Part shown: piece by piece, positions 9,879 to 23,400 of the stretch | Layout of the letters: the number at the start of each line of letters is the position of its first letter | How positions within the stretch are numbered: position 1 is the first letter of the stretch | From: Mnemiopsis leidyi | Taxonomy: Eukaryota > Ctenophora > Tentaculata > Lobata > Bolinopsidae | Assembly (NCBI GenBank): GCA_000226015.1 | Contig: JH153345.1 | Location: forward strand, 23,945 to 87,944 | Length of the DNA stretch: 64,000 nt | Direction: 5' to 3' | Made by a program: the position numbers and the translations under genes | The notes under the pieces: model-generated | Databases searched by the model: none | Seen by the model: the letters and a program-made list of their open reading frames with translations, nothing else | What the model was told of the DNA's origin: nothing

Positions 9879-12800
9879 ATGCTGCTTCTGTTGAGTTTCG
9901 TTATCACAATATCACCACTCTCGGCATTCGTCTCTGCTTCTAATCAAGGTAAGCTCATCAGAATCTTACAAAAAGGATTTTTCTAACTATTTGATTATGG
10001 GAGTACTAATACTGTTTCGTAGTTATAAACTTATATTACGGTACTGTAACTTCAACAAGAGAGGTCGTGTACATCATACTCACAAATTTTAAAATTGAAC
10101 TTTATTTATTCAACTATCATATTAATAATAAAATGCTATTTTAAACTTGTGCTAGAAGTTTCATGAATCAGTGAATAACATTTCAGATTGTAAGATCGAG
10201 GAGAATAACGGGTTTCTAAAATATGTCTGTCATCAGGATGAGAGAGGTCTAACTACTCGGTATAAATGTCTCTACTCTGACGAGTTTTACGTCTACAACA
10301 CTTATGGTTATTTCAAATTGAAAGGTGATGCTTGTTCCAAAGATCCACATTTCTACCAAGCATGTGATAAGAGGATTGGTGGCCAGATTACAAACAATAA
10401 GGTGCTCTGTGAACATTATTTGTGTTATTATTATGATCATTTCTTGTCTCTACCATCTATGCTAAATATATTAGTTGGAGATGAGTGTGAAGTAGACTGT
10501 GAGAACACCGATAACAATAAAGCAGGATGTAACCATGGTAACGATAACGATGACAAGATTACTCTACCAAGTGCAGCTGGCTAGTACATCCCAGTAAAAT
10601 CTGCGATGACGTGTGTGATGACTTAACTTGCGAGGACGAAGCATCTTGCAATGGTTATCAGTATGGGATATACTGTATGAATAACAATACGCTATTATAT
10701 GTGCCTCGAATAGGTATATGCGATAATGACCAGAACTGCGACGATGGAGAAGATGAGGAAGATTGTACAGTAACTCCCAGTACAGAGACTTACTGTAGAC
10801 ATTACAGGACAGAACACATTGTACCTGTCCACAACTACACTAGATGTACACCGATTAAAAGATCTGATTATGAATTCAGTATAACTTTGAAATTGAATGT
10901 ATACTGTGCACTTGATGATGTAGCACCTCATCAAACTAACTGTTCTGATCCTGCCAGAGTAGCGTTAGATTGTGACATAAATGGATATCAATCTTCAGTA
11001 TCAAAATACTTGATTTGTTTTGACGATATGGTTAGTGTTTGCGACGATCACATAGATAGCTCCTGCTATTCAACAAAAAGCTGCAGAATACACAAACATC
11101 TACTTTGCGATAAGAACACGGACTGTGTCGACAACTCAGACGAAACACACCCNNNNNNNNNNTATTGCTTGAAAGGTCTTGGCAGTCCTAAATTTTTTCT
11201 TGGTGCTTGTGTCAACGAACGATTTACATACCCAAATGGAGATATTTTCGGAGTTCAAACAACGTCCGTAATTCTTCCACAAAGCAAGCAGTCATGTGAT
11301 TACATGTACGGTGAACAATACCTGTACACAAGCTGCACTGAACGATGTAAAGAAACCTCATGCCCACTGAGAAATGTCCCTAGATACGAAGTTTGTCCAA
11401 GCCAATTGCCTGATAGAATTGGAACTATTGTCAATAATGAGTACCTGATATTTCTAACTAAGTCATTCGGTACTTTGTACACGAATAGATATTTTGTATG
11501 TGACGACAAGATTAAATGCATAGATTTCTCCAAAGTTTGTGACTTGGTATACGATTGTGAGGATGGCTCAGATGAAGTGCAGTGCACCAATCACTTCAAA
11601 TGTAATTCTTCTGCAAAACTGCTACCAAAGTCAAAGAAGTGCGATGGACAAATTGACTGTGCTGACCTGTCTGATGAATGTAATGAACAATGTTCGAAGT
11701 CAATTCTCGAAGGAACTATACTTAAAGGACTTTCTTGGTTGATCGGATTGTTGGCTGTCATAGCAAACCTGGTCATCATAGGAAAAAGTATAAGAACAAT
11801 AAAACAATGCAAAACTTCAGTCACCTTAACCAACAGGTTGCTTATTATAATGATAGGACTGGGGGACATGTTGATAGGATGTTATCTTTTTATCATCGCA
11901 ACTTATGATGCACTCATATTTAGAGAAGGATACTGTCAAAGGCAAATTTCATGGATCACCAGCTTTGAGTGTTCTGCCATTGGAGTCTTCAGCACAATAG
12001 GATCACAGATTTCACTGTTTTCCATGACGGGCCTTAGTCTTGTCAGAATTCATGGAATATGGAATTCTATGAGGATTCCAGGTGAAATAACAAAAACCCA
12101 AATTATAAAGATTACCACTGCCGTGTTGTCTATCATCCTAGTTTCAGTAACCATCGCTGTTATCCCACTCATGGACATCTACGAAGATTATTTTGCTAAT
12201 GGTGTGAAGTTTTCCGACGAATTAAAATTATTCCTCGGTACACCAGACAAATCAACAGTTACAGGAGTAATTCAAGCATATTATGGCAGAACAAAAGACA
12301 CTACGCTTAGATGGAAAATTCTCAATGAGATGGTAAGAGACATGTTTTCACACGATTTCGATTACACAGATCTTACTGAGAATGTGGATAAATTGGATTT
12401 CTATGGCAACGATGGAGTTTGTTTATTCAAATACTTCGTTCAGAATAAGGACCCACAAAGACTTTTCGTCTGGAGCACCCTGTCAATCAATTTGATTTGT
12501 TTTCTTTTCATTTCCGTTTCGTACCTTGCCATTGGTATTCTTTCTCGACGTTCCTTAAAAAGTTTAGCCAGCTCAAATAATCAGCAGATAACAAAGCGAA
12601 ACAACCGAATGAATCGAAGAATTGCCATCATCATAACAACGGACTTCTTTTGCTGGGTTCCGTTCATTATCATCTGTGTCCTTCATTCCTTAGAAGTTAT
12701 AGATGCTACTCCTTGGTACAGCATTTTCTCAATGGTAATTCTACCGATAAATTCAGTGATCAACCCCTTCCTATACGACGAAATACTTTCCAACGTAATA

Positions 12801-12995
12801 AAAGCTCCTCTACGGTCTCTGACAATGAGAATATCTAACTCTGCTGCGCTTCAAAGTCTTCGCCTAAGGGTTATTCCTGCACCAACGGAAGAAATGGAAC
12901 TAGAACTAGAAAGAAGAGAAATTGATGTTGGAAACACTGATTCACCGCTAGAGAGAACAGTTCCTGGATCAACAACCAATCAGATAGCGATGTAA
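9879..12995 (+). CDS. LDLa-module class A GPCR, intron-poor copy
   Basis: A cell-surface receptor predicted to bind an unknown ligand through extracellular LDLa modules. Exon 1 (9879-9948) encodes a signal peptide beginning MLLLLSFVITISPLSAFVSA; exon 2 starts at 10187 (phase 1) and runs to the stop at 12995, about 955 residues in all. At least four Cys-rich LDLa-type modules are visible, with acidic calcium-box ends such as CEDGSDEVQC, CDNDQNCDDGEDEEDC and CADLSDEC. Seven hydrophobic segments follow from about 11720. Class A marks include CWVPF in TM6 and NSVINPFLY (NPxxY) in TM7; the DRY position reads LVRIH. There are no leucine-rich repeats, unlike GRL101-type receptors. The frame shifts by one base near 10580, and an N-gap at 11153-11162 interrupts an LDLa module. 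Its paralogue is the minus-strand gene at 14453-27100. Confidence 0.88.
11153..11162. other. Assembly gap (10 N) inside GPCR exon
   Basis: Ten Ns interrupt an LDLa module just after its DNSDETH calcium-box end. The frame happens to continue across the gap, but the true missing length is unknown. Confidence 0.99.
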
Positions 12996-14452
12996 GAGAT
13001 AGTTGGAGGTACGGATAGAGGTATGGACTACGGATAGAGGCCCTCTATCTATTAGAGGGTGACCAGACTTCAAAGAAGGGTGATGTGTCTGCATAGTTTA
13101 TTATCATCATTTTATTTCACTGAAATCATTCTCAACTTCATTGTATACAAAGTATTCTTGCGATTGCTGTTTAATGATTATTTTCGCGAAACCGATATAT
13201 GTTGCAGCTATTTCTTATCTAGTATAATAAATGCCCAACAAAATTATTATCATTATTGATCATTCAATCGTTATTTCGTTTTTGATTTGGCTTCGTTACA
13301 GAGCAAAAATTGGAAGAATTTTTTCTTAATGTGATTATGAAATGAAGTTCTTCACTAAAATCGGGAACTTTAGAATACTCCTTATGCATTCCTGGCTGAA
13401 TAACTGCCTTGATATTAGTCTCACGATCGAGTGCTACATTGCTACATTCTGCGACTGAAACACCACTAGCTGACCGCGATCTACTTGAGATACTTCTGTC
13501 ACACAATTCTTGTCAACTAGATGATCCTTCTGTTCCATTACACTCGTTTCGGTCACTGTACTTCTACATAGCAGATTATTACAAAATAAATGATCAGGAT
13601 CTTGTAGATTGAAAACTATGTTAACTGTGATTAACTGTCATTGGGACTCTGTAACCCAGACTATTTGAAGTTCCCTAGTTCCCTTGGCTGCTGAATCTTT
13701 TCCTTTCTCAGAAAAGTGAGTTGGGTTGTTCAAGGAAATACTCCTAACTTAGTTTGGATAAACATTTGCAACAATCTTAACTCGCGTTTTGAACAAAATC
13801 GAAATCAAATAGTTATTTACAATCAAATGAAATGGCAACCAAACTTTTGATTTTTGATCAAATTTACTGTCTTTACCTTCATTAAATCATCGGATAAATG
13901 TCGAGAAAATCTTTAAATTAAGTTTATACCAAAATTGATTGTTTCACTGTATTAAAAGATTTATAAATAGAAAATCAATCTTAAAAAAATTTCTAGTCGG
14001 AAGAATACTAATTCAAAAAATCACAAGCCGACTCATTTTAAGTCGAACTGTCCAAGTATTTTTAAAACTTAAAAGTAGTAAAAGAGTAAGTTAAAAGTAG
14101 CAGTAAAAGTGTAATTAGCTGAGTCCAGTCATAAGATTCTGATTGACGATCAGGGCTGGCGATGCTTGTATTATCAACATCATTTTGAAAGCTGTTCACA
14201 TCGCAGATGTGATGGAGCTAAGACCATGAAAAAATAAAAATAGATCTATCGTTGTTGATAAACTTCGTCGTGAAGAAGGTTAAGAAACAGGAGTCTGTAC
14301 CGGCCTGTACAGGAGTCTGTACCGGGCACTGTCATAATTGTCAGTAATTTTCCTTACTAAAGCGACTTCTAAGCCTTGTCAAGTGTCAACCTAGTTGTGC
14401 TAAAAAGATGTGTACCCTGGCATTGTTTAATCAAACAACACGGCAACCTGGC
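12996..14452. other. Convergent intergenic region between the two GPCR genes
   Basis: No gene was seen. It contains the 3' flanks of two converging transcription units; a short duplication (CCGGCCTGTACAGGAGTCTG and a near copy) lies at about 14280-14330. Confidence 0.5.
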
Positions 14453-17400
14453 CTAGTTAGTGGTTTCCTCTTCAAGAGTGCTGGGTGGATCTATTTTAGA
14501 AAGTTGGTATCCAGGACTTCTGTTAGCAGCCGTTACATTGCCAAGTGTGGATGCCATGGTTACAACTGAGTTGTTTGCTTTGGTACTGCTAGTTGTTGTA
14601 TTTGAACGTTTCCCAAAACATCTTCCAGCAATCATGTCCAACAAATCAGCCTGAAAATAAATAAAGTGAATGATGAAAGTGTCACTTATTTAATGATTAT
14701 AAGAGAGCTTTCGATGTTCAAATATGATTAAATCACTATAAACTTATACGAAATATTCGATGTATGACTCATGGTATAAATTGAAGACATTGATGCAAAG
14801 TTTAGAAGTTACCTCGGAGTTAATAAAGGGGTTTATAACACTATTGATAGGGATAACAAAGACACTCATGTATCTGTAGTACAGACAGGTACCGCTACAA
14901 TTCTCACTGGCATTGGCACTCTCATCAAATCTCTCTATGCTGTGTGCCAGACAGATCATAAAGAGGGGTAATCTACACAGAATGTTCAGAAACATCGCTA
15001 TACTGAGTTTCTTCTGCAACTGTCTCTCCGTGCTCTTGGACTTGGTCCCGACCTTCCATATCCACAAGTAGGACGCTATGATGGTCAGGAAACAGACGAG
15101 ATTGAGCGCTATGATGCTGATGACGTAGGGAAAACTGTTGTTCTCGACTGAGTTGAGATAGTTGAACAAGCAGACTCCGTACGCAGAGTAGAAGGAGTAA
15201 GGTTTCCTCCCCTCTATCAGAACACTTCCGTTAAAGAGGGTGTCAGCCATTGTGAGGAGGTCATCCCAGGAGCTGGAGTTGGAGATGTCTGTTTGGCTGT
15301 AGTTGAAACCTCCGATAGTGTTGTAGATACTTAAAGTGTTGAAAATGTGGTGTTTTTCTCCACGTTCGAACACGTTACCGCGCTTTGGAAAATAGTACCT
15401 GATGTGTGGGGAATGTTATGTAGTGTGCACGTGCACTGCACAGATCGCATTGTGCACAATGCACTGTGTATGCAGCCGGCTCAGTGCAGATTATTGGATA
15501 TCTTAAGATAAAGACTTATTCACTTCGCGATAAAAGGCAATATCATCGAAGCACAGTAATTGCTATCGGTATTATTCTTGACAAGACGATTATTACCAAC
15601 CTGTCTACAAAGATATCTTTAAGGGGGTCTATAAGAGGTATAGTAGATATAAGTATAGCGCCTATCATTATAGCAACCACTAGGTCGACCGCTATCCTGA
15701 ATAGTATTTTCGTTTGACTATGATACCAACAGAGGTTAGTAATATAAACTATCCTCAATTTTAACTTAAAATATCATACAGTTAATTCAATTCAAGTTGA
15801 CTATTAAATGCATAAAGCAATGAGTAGGTATAGAACTCACTGAATCGCTTTGGTTTTGTTGACTGTTCTAGGCCAAAGATAGTGCACTACAGTTTTCAGT
15901 CTGAACAAACTGAGCGTAACCATGGCAAACAGCGACACGTGATTTCCGAACGTACTGATCACGCCCATAGTAATACACAATGGTCCTGTGAGCCACCTCT
16001 CTTTCATCTGTCGGTGAAATATTATTGTTCAGTTTCAAAAACCAGGTTCTGTGGGTGAAATATTATCGCGAGGTTTCAAAAAACCTAGGTTTGGAAATGA
16101 GATTGAAACAAAATGCTGGTTTGTCAAACCAGTTTTACTCCTGCAGAAGAAGCTTAATGACCTAACAGAGACGATAAGTCGAAATTAAAATTAGGATTAG
16201 ACGAAACACAAAAGATGTTGCTCGTACCTCGCAATACTTTTTCTCTCTGAAACTGTCGACAGAAGCAAGCATGACTAGATAGACACTGACCATTACGTCA
16301 CCTGAAGATTTGTGTAAGTTTCATACATAAATATCTTTAAATCAGTTATTTACTGCTGCGTTTAGGTTTGTAAGAAATTCCATTTTCAAAACTAAATCTG
16401 TAGTAGTACCTATAAAAACGCGTGTCGTGGTAAATCATCCTACAAATATGTAAATTAACAAAAATTTAGACTACCTATAGCAATAGTAGTGACAAGAATC
16501 CGATAAATAAACCGATGTGGAACTTTCTGTAGAACGTCCAGGGCAGACTTGGTCATGGTGATGATGAGGTAGACATTGAAGATTAGCGATACAACCCCAA
16601 ATATCCACACTACCGCCAACAAACTTACACCTCCTGAAATTACATCTGTTTGAATCTTGAAATTAGTACCAAAGTTAAATAGATAAATTCTCTTGATCGT
16701 ACTGATTAAGTCAATAACAGTCTTACTTAAGTTGAATATAACATAAGATGAAGAGTTGATATTATAGGGGTCTTTTTTGGAAATCAGATCATTACACCTG
16801 GTTAACTGATGCACAATTGATGCACACTTGACGCATAATGAGAAAATGGTGACCTGATCAGGGCGCTCTAAACATATTTCCAATTTATCAAGCTATTTCC
16901 ACCCTCCCACCCACATTAGATTTGTTTGATTTCAATATAGAACCGAATGCATGGAGACTTGAACCTCCAGCTCAGTACAACTAGAGTACTAGTATCATAA
17001 GTCAAGTACAAAAGTGTTTACTAGAAGCAGGACACTAAGTCTAACCCAGCAACTTCTAGTAAGCATCTAGTAGAATATATATACCCATATCTAAACATAT
17101 TACCCAATACTTACCCAGCAGACTGACAGTGTCTGTTACTCCCCCCTCATTACATCTGTCCAGACATTCGTCTTGAGAATTGTCACAGTCCGACGCACCT
17201 GTACAGAACAGTACTTAGTAAATAGATTAATAATACTGAAACTTAGTTGTTCCGGAAAGTGAGAATCGCAGTTAATCGCAGTTAATCTGGTTATTCTTGT
17301 TGTAACAACATAATGATTATACAAACATTCAAGTTTCAAAGAAGGCCATATGTGAGTATTCACTACACCACTGCAATTTAGTTTACATTCTAGTCTAAAG

Positions 17401-20400
17401 TATAGTCTGTGGTTTTGGCATCTTAATTGTAGTCTATTATTCTTTTTTAGTTTATTTCATATTCTATATCATATTAAAGTTTATGGTAGTAATATAGTTT
17501 TATAGAGTCTAAATATGCAGAACAGGCTCGGTTATTTATTGAAATGGCTCGGTTTTATTGAAAGTGAAAATTTGAATCATCTTAAACTTACGTCGTAGAA
17601 GTTCATTACTAAATCTCATTTGACTTCTATATGTCTTATCTAGTTTTTAAACTCACCATTGCAAGTTTTTGATAGAGCAATGACCCTTGTAACGGTACCA
17701 TCAGTGTCATTTGTCTTACACTCGAAGTTGTTGAGACAGTACTGCATGTCCTCATCTGACCAATCTCCACAATCGTTGATCAGATCACACATTTTGGTGA
17801 GGGGGACACCACATTTTCTTTCCTCTGAAAAATTTGTCAAGATTTGCACGAAGTATTTCATATAAGTAAGGTTTAACCTGTTCCAACAAGGGTGATACCC
17901 ATAACATAACACCCATGCTTGAGGAATAGGATTAATGACTAAAAAAGCAAATAAAGATAAGTTGGTCATACGATTAGAATGATATATGCGAGATCCTTGT
18001 GACAAAACAGATGCACATTTCATATTAACAAGGTCACAATGCAAAACTATTTGCTTATTTTGAGAAGCAGCGGAATTCGGACAGTACTAATTGTGATGTT
18101 TTAAATCCCTACGAGTACGAAAAAGAAACGCAATCTGTTGAAGAAACCTTTACTTAAAAAGTATCCAGCACAGACAATGGATTGGAGAGCAGCACATATT
18201 CATATCCAGCATAGACAATTATGGATTGGAGAGCAGCACATATTCATAAAAGCCAAAAGATTGAATTATTAGTCATTCAGGAATAAACAATAGTGAAATC
18301 ACTTCTCAACTCACTTCTTCTGTTGGGATCTTTACAGCGGACTGATCTATCGATGAAATCCAAAGAATCATTGTGGTATCTCACAAAGGTGTGATAGTGC
18401 ACTAATCCATTATTTCTATGTTCCATTTTGCTTATTGTTTTAGTCTGTATTTTGCAGGCTTCGTCAACATTTTCGTTATAGCTGAAAATATTGAAAGTAA
18501 TATACAGGGAGGTTGAACTTTGTAAGCAACCCAAAATGGCCTTCTATAATGGAGTGAAGCAGGAATTTATGTTTAATTTAATTTAACTTGATTTAATTTA
18601 ATTTAATTCAATTTAATTTAATTTAATTTAATTGAATTTAATGTAATTTTACAGGGAATTCTGTGCCATTCCCTTCTTTGATCGCTTATCGGGTTGTGTC
18701 TCTAAGTTGAGAGGTTTAACAAGAAACAAATGTACTTCTACCCACCCATCAGTGTACCAGTATCCCTCTCTTTCTGGGTAACAAAGTGACTTGTTAAACT
18801 TGTGACTGTCAGTGCAGGGCTGATTGCTCGCCCCGGGCGAGGTGGAACACACTGCCGCCATGTACCTCGCTCCAGTTAGTTTGGAACAGTCACATGATTC
18901 TGCAGGTAGGTTCCCATACACCTGGTTTGGAAGGTTTAACAGTGTTTCTGATGCGACTTATAGATAATAAACAATTATGATTTGCAAAGAAGTTAAATTT
19001 AAATCGTTTTAAACTTTATTTGCACGTGCACAGGATTGAACTGGAAACAAACGTGTACTTATAACAACTTATAAAAACAATCACAGTATAGTAGCAGAAA
19101 AATGTCGCATTTAACCGACCAGAAAGTTAACAGCTGAGAGCCCTTGTCGAGGTGATACCCGACTTTCGCAGCTCAGAGCTAGTTAGAACGGTGGATATAA
19201 TCTCGTCAAGAGAGCCCAGGATTACACTTACGTTGGAGAGGGTGTATGTTTGGTCGGTACTGTTGAGGGTGTAATTCTGATAAAACAGATAAGGTTCGGA
19301 TCTGTCTACTGCACAGGTTTTACCCAAGTAAGAAACAGTCTGAAGAAAAGTCGTTAATCCACAAACTCTTAAGGATTTTAAGACTTTTTTAAGTAATAAA
19401 GTTTCTTTGAATTTGATTTAATGAGTGGCATAGCGGTCGCAAATCTAACCGCTATCAAGAAACCTGAGAATAAGTGGCATATCCGTCACAAATCCGCTCA
19501 TCCGCTTCTGTCTCACAATCCATGTAGCCATCACATATGTAAGCGTCTTCTATTGTGGAGCCGTCATTGCTACACCTTAGGCCCTGAGAGTATATTTTGA
19601 TTTATCTATGTCTATCAGTTTATGTCTATATCACTCATCAAGTTCTAAAATTTAAAGAAACTAGTTTATGTAGCAATCTGCTCATTGTTGAACACACTAA
19701 TTTTTCTTTTTTACAAATTTTTGTATACCTTGTTGGAGCACCCAATTTCATCAGTTTTGTCTTCAAAACGAACATATCGTATTCGATCATCTTCTTCCTT
19801 GTTCAGTCTATAAAATTCCGTACAATCATTCTTCTCGTTGCACCTGCGAATATCAACAAAAACTGTTGCGTCATTCAATAACTTGGTCCTAGAAATCATG
19901 GCACATAAAAAGTAAGATTACAGGTCTCGACTTGAAAACCTGCTGTTTTCTACAGAAATATCATAAGGGCGAATTTACAAGCAAAAATAAGTAAATAATG
20001 GATCATTTAATACCAGCGTCACCAAAGTGTGATGATGGTGGCATTGCGCCACAGACATCAAACTGACTTCCAAAATGTCTAAAAGTATTTTCTCAAAAAT
20101 GAATACCTCATACACAACCTTCAGCAGCTGAAAGTATTTTCTGAACAATAAATACCTCATACCCTCATAACCTTCAGCGGCTTAAAAAGTTACCTCATCT
20201 CATCTGAGAAGCAATATGTTGAGTTTCTACAATCTTCTATTTTGGGATTAACAACAGAGTTGAAGTCTGAGAAATCGCAATAGTCCGGATATTGGCACAG
20301 CCAGGACTTCATTATCTGAAATTTTTTGCTTTAATTTATAGAGAACTAGGCGCAATGAAATTTCCGGTGATATATATGGAACTATTTACTGTACTGCATT

Positions 20401-23400
20401 GAATTACAGCCCAAACAGTCAAACTTGAATTTAATAGAGTTTAATAATTTCGAATCTTTAACGGAGCCCAGACCTTTTCATTGAGGACATTACTAGTAGT
20501 TTTGTAAGGACGAGGGCATCTGAATATGGAATCGTCCACACACAACTCTTTTATCGTTTCGTTTATAAGGACTCCCTTTGGACCCGTTAAATCGTAGAAA
20601 TGTTCCTGGCAGGCGAATGCCCTGAAAATTTGACTCTCAAGCTATTTTTGGGATAACTTTGACTTACTACAATTAAGTTGCAATTATACTAAATAGTTGA
20701 ACGACGAAACCCATATTGAAGACGATATGAATAATAACAAGATTTGCCAAAGAAAACGGTTATAAGTATAACCATATGATGAAGTTGGAAAGCTTTGAAG
20801 TTTTGACTTTCTAAAACAGTTTACCATATGTCCAATGTCCATCACATAGAATCCTCATACTATTTGTATACTTATAGCTAATTATTAATTATTTGTACTA
20901 AATAATTAATTATTTGTATAATTACAATTTTTATTCGCACACATATGGCATAATCATTTGTGTTGAAACTATAAAGAATTTTGGAAAGACTCTTGAACTA
21001 AACGAGGTCTTTGACGGGAATATACTGAAATGGAAACAATTAAGAAAAATGAAGAGAGAAATAAGACGCTGGTCTATGAATATTGAATATATAGCAGCTG
21101 TGTTTATATATACACACCTATGTTTCACGATTCTTGCAAGGGAAGCGGTAATATTTTCAACCCGTTCTGGGAACCAAAATATCCTACTGATGTTGAGATA
21201 ATCAGAGAAATCACCGCTCCAGTGTGGGTCCTTGTATTTGATAATCTCAAAAAAGTCACTATCACAGTGGTTTTTATCAGAACCGTCGTTACAAGTAGGT
21301 TCCCATGTGTCCATGTCTTTACACACTTCTTCCCAGCTGAGAGAGTGGGTGTTTAAACTATTAAAACTAGTCATGTGGTGTCATGTGGAGTCTGAATCAT
21401 TGAAACATCCTGCCCCAGAACTTCGTGCCCTTGAGCACTTTAACCAAGAGATTTAGCCCCAGTGACGTCCTGATCCACAACAGACAACTTCGTTAGGGTT
21501 AGGGCTACGATTTGGGTCACTGGGGCCAAATAAGTGGGAAAAATGTTGTGGGGCACGATGTTCTGTGGCAGGACGACGGGAACCCTTATACATACATAAA
21601 TATGAACTGCTATTTACATCTGAAATTGAAAATGAATACTCTGATGAAACTACGTACGGAACGAATTTCCTATCTTGGTTGACGCAATAATACCCTCCTG
21701 TGCAATTGATTTCATCCATTCCGTCACTGCAAGACTCAGCTCCATCGCACATTTCCCCGTTTGGAACATAAATATCTTTCAAAAACGGTCCTAGCTGCTG
21801 CTGGCAGTTCAACCCTTGTCCTGAATATTGAGAAATAGTAAATATGTTGATAGTAAAAAAATGAGAAATAGCAAACGATTAGGTTTCAAGTGGTCGGATT
21901 TAGATTTTGGCACTTTTGTGGTAGCCGACTAGCCGATATGGATAGACTATGGGTAGGTAAATAGGCTAGTAAGTAGAACAGTCATAGACAAGCCGCTTCT
22001 GCACGGTTGCCCTCACCTGAATCTTTGCATCTTTCGTATGAGTTAGCTTCTCCCTTTTCACAATACTTGCAATTGTCGTACTGAAAAAGCATAGCAGGTA
22101 ATTGGTCGATCCTCCATATGTGTTCAATGATGCAATCCTTTTAGAGGAGGCGCAGAAAAAAAGAGAAGGTAGAGGATAAATACCCTAATATTAAATTAAA
22201 GTTCAGTTTCTAAGAGTCGCATGACACCCTTTGGCGCATTGGCGACTTCTGAGATACATGGTTTTTCTTGTAACATAAAAATTGCTGCAATATGAAGAAA
22301 TTAACTGGGCGGGAGTTAAAAAGTCTCCTTTTTGCGAAAGAACGGCGAAAGAATACAAAGAGAGGGAGGAGGTTGAAGGAAAAGGGACATTATATGATCA
22401 ATGGAGGAAGAAAGTTTAAATTAAAAGGGTAATGGTGATGGAGGATGCAGAAAATGGTCGGGCAAAAGAGGATGAGAATCAGCAGGCTATAAGATTGATG
22501 ATAACCATTTCGACATTAGCTTTATCGACCAAAAAAACAATAAAACAATAAAATCATGACAGAGTCGAAGTTAAGATAGTTTACCAATTCGACATTAGCT
22601 TTGTCGACCATAGCACTGCAAGCCAAAGTGGTGTTGCATACGACGAGGGGAGCATCTGTACTGGAGTTCTCTGGACATAGCTCGTGATCACTGCAATGGA
22701 GTTTTTCTTCACTCATATCACTCCCGTCTTCGCATAGACTTCCTGTGGTTTACAAAGTTAACGGGCGATGTAAGACTTGAACAGTAGCTCATAAACCTAA
22801 ATAGCAAGTACTAAATTTTACACAAGTTTTAAATAAGTAAATGGGGAAAATTGTTTCAAAAAGATTTATCTTCGCTGCGTTGTTTTTCAGTTTTGACTAA
22901 GCTAAGATTCTGAAAATTAGGCATATCCCCTAATTTTCCTTTCACTCACTAGAGCAGAGATACTTCTGTCTAATCAGTTTTGTTCCGTTGTCACACGTCA
23001 AGAAGTTCTGATTAACGAAGGCTTTACTACAGATGGTACGTTTTTCATCCTTCTTGTCCATACAGTCAACCTTTCCATCGCACAGCATATTGCTCGTCAT
23101 GAAAATTTCTGCACCATTTTCTGCTGACTGAATTTATACAATTATTAGATAATAAGAAATACAATTTGAAGGTAAAATAGAAATTTCAAAAATAGTTATT
23201 TTGAAAATTTGAAAATTGAAATTCGGAAAATTCGATTTAAATCAACCTCATCGTATTTACTTTAATCAAATCGCTATTTCGGCCCAGCGAAAACCATGGT
23301 ATGTAGTTTTGATATTTTCAACACTACTATTATGCAAATAGTTTGTGTTCCTGAGCATGATAATTAATGAAATTATTGAATCATTACAGCAACTTACGCG

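Noticed and set aside
21492-21504. A telomere or chromosome end
   Set aside because: Only two TTAGGG units lie inside a hairpin in an intron, with genes continuing on both sides.
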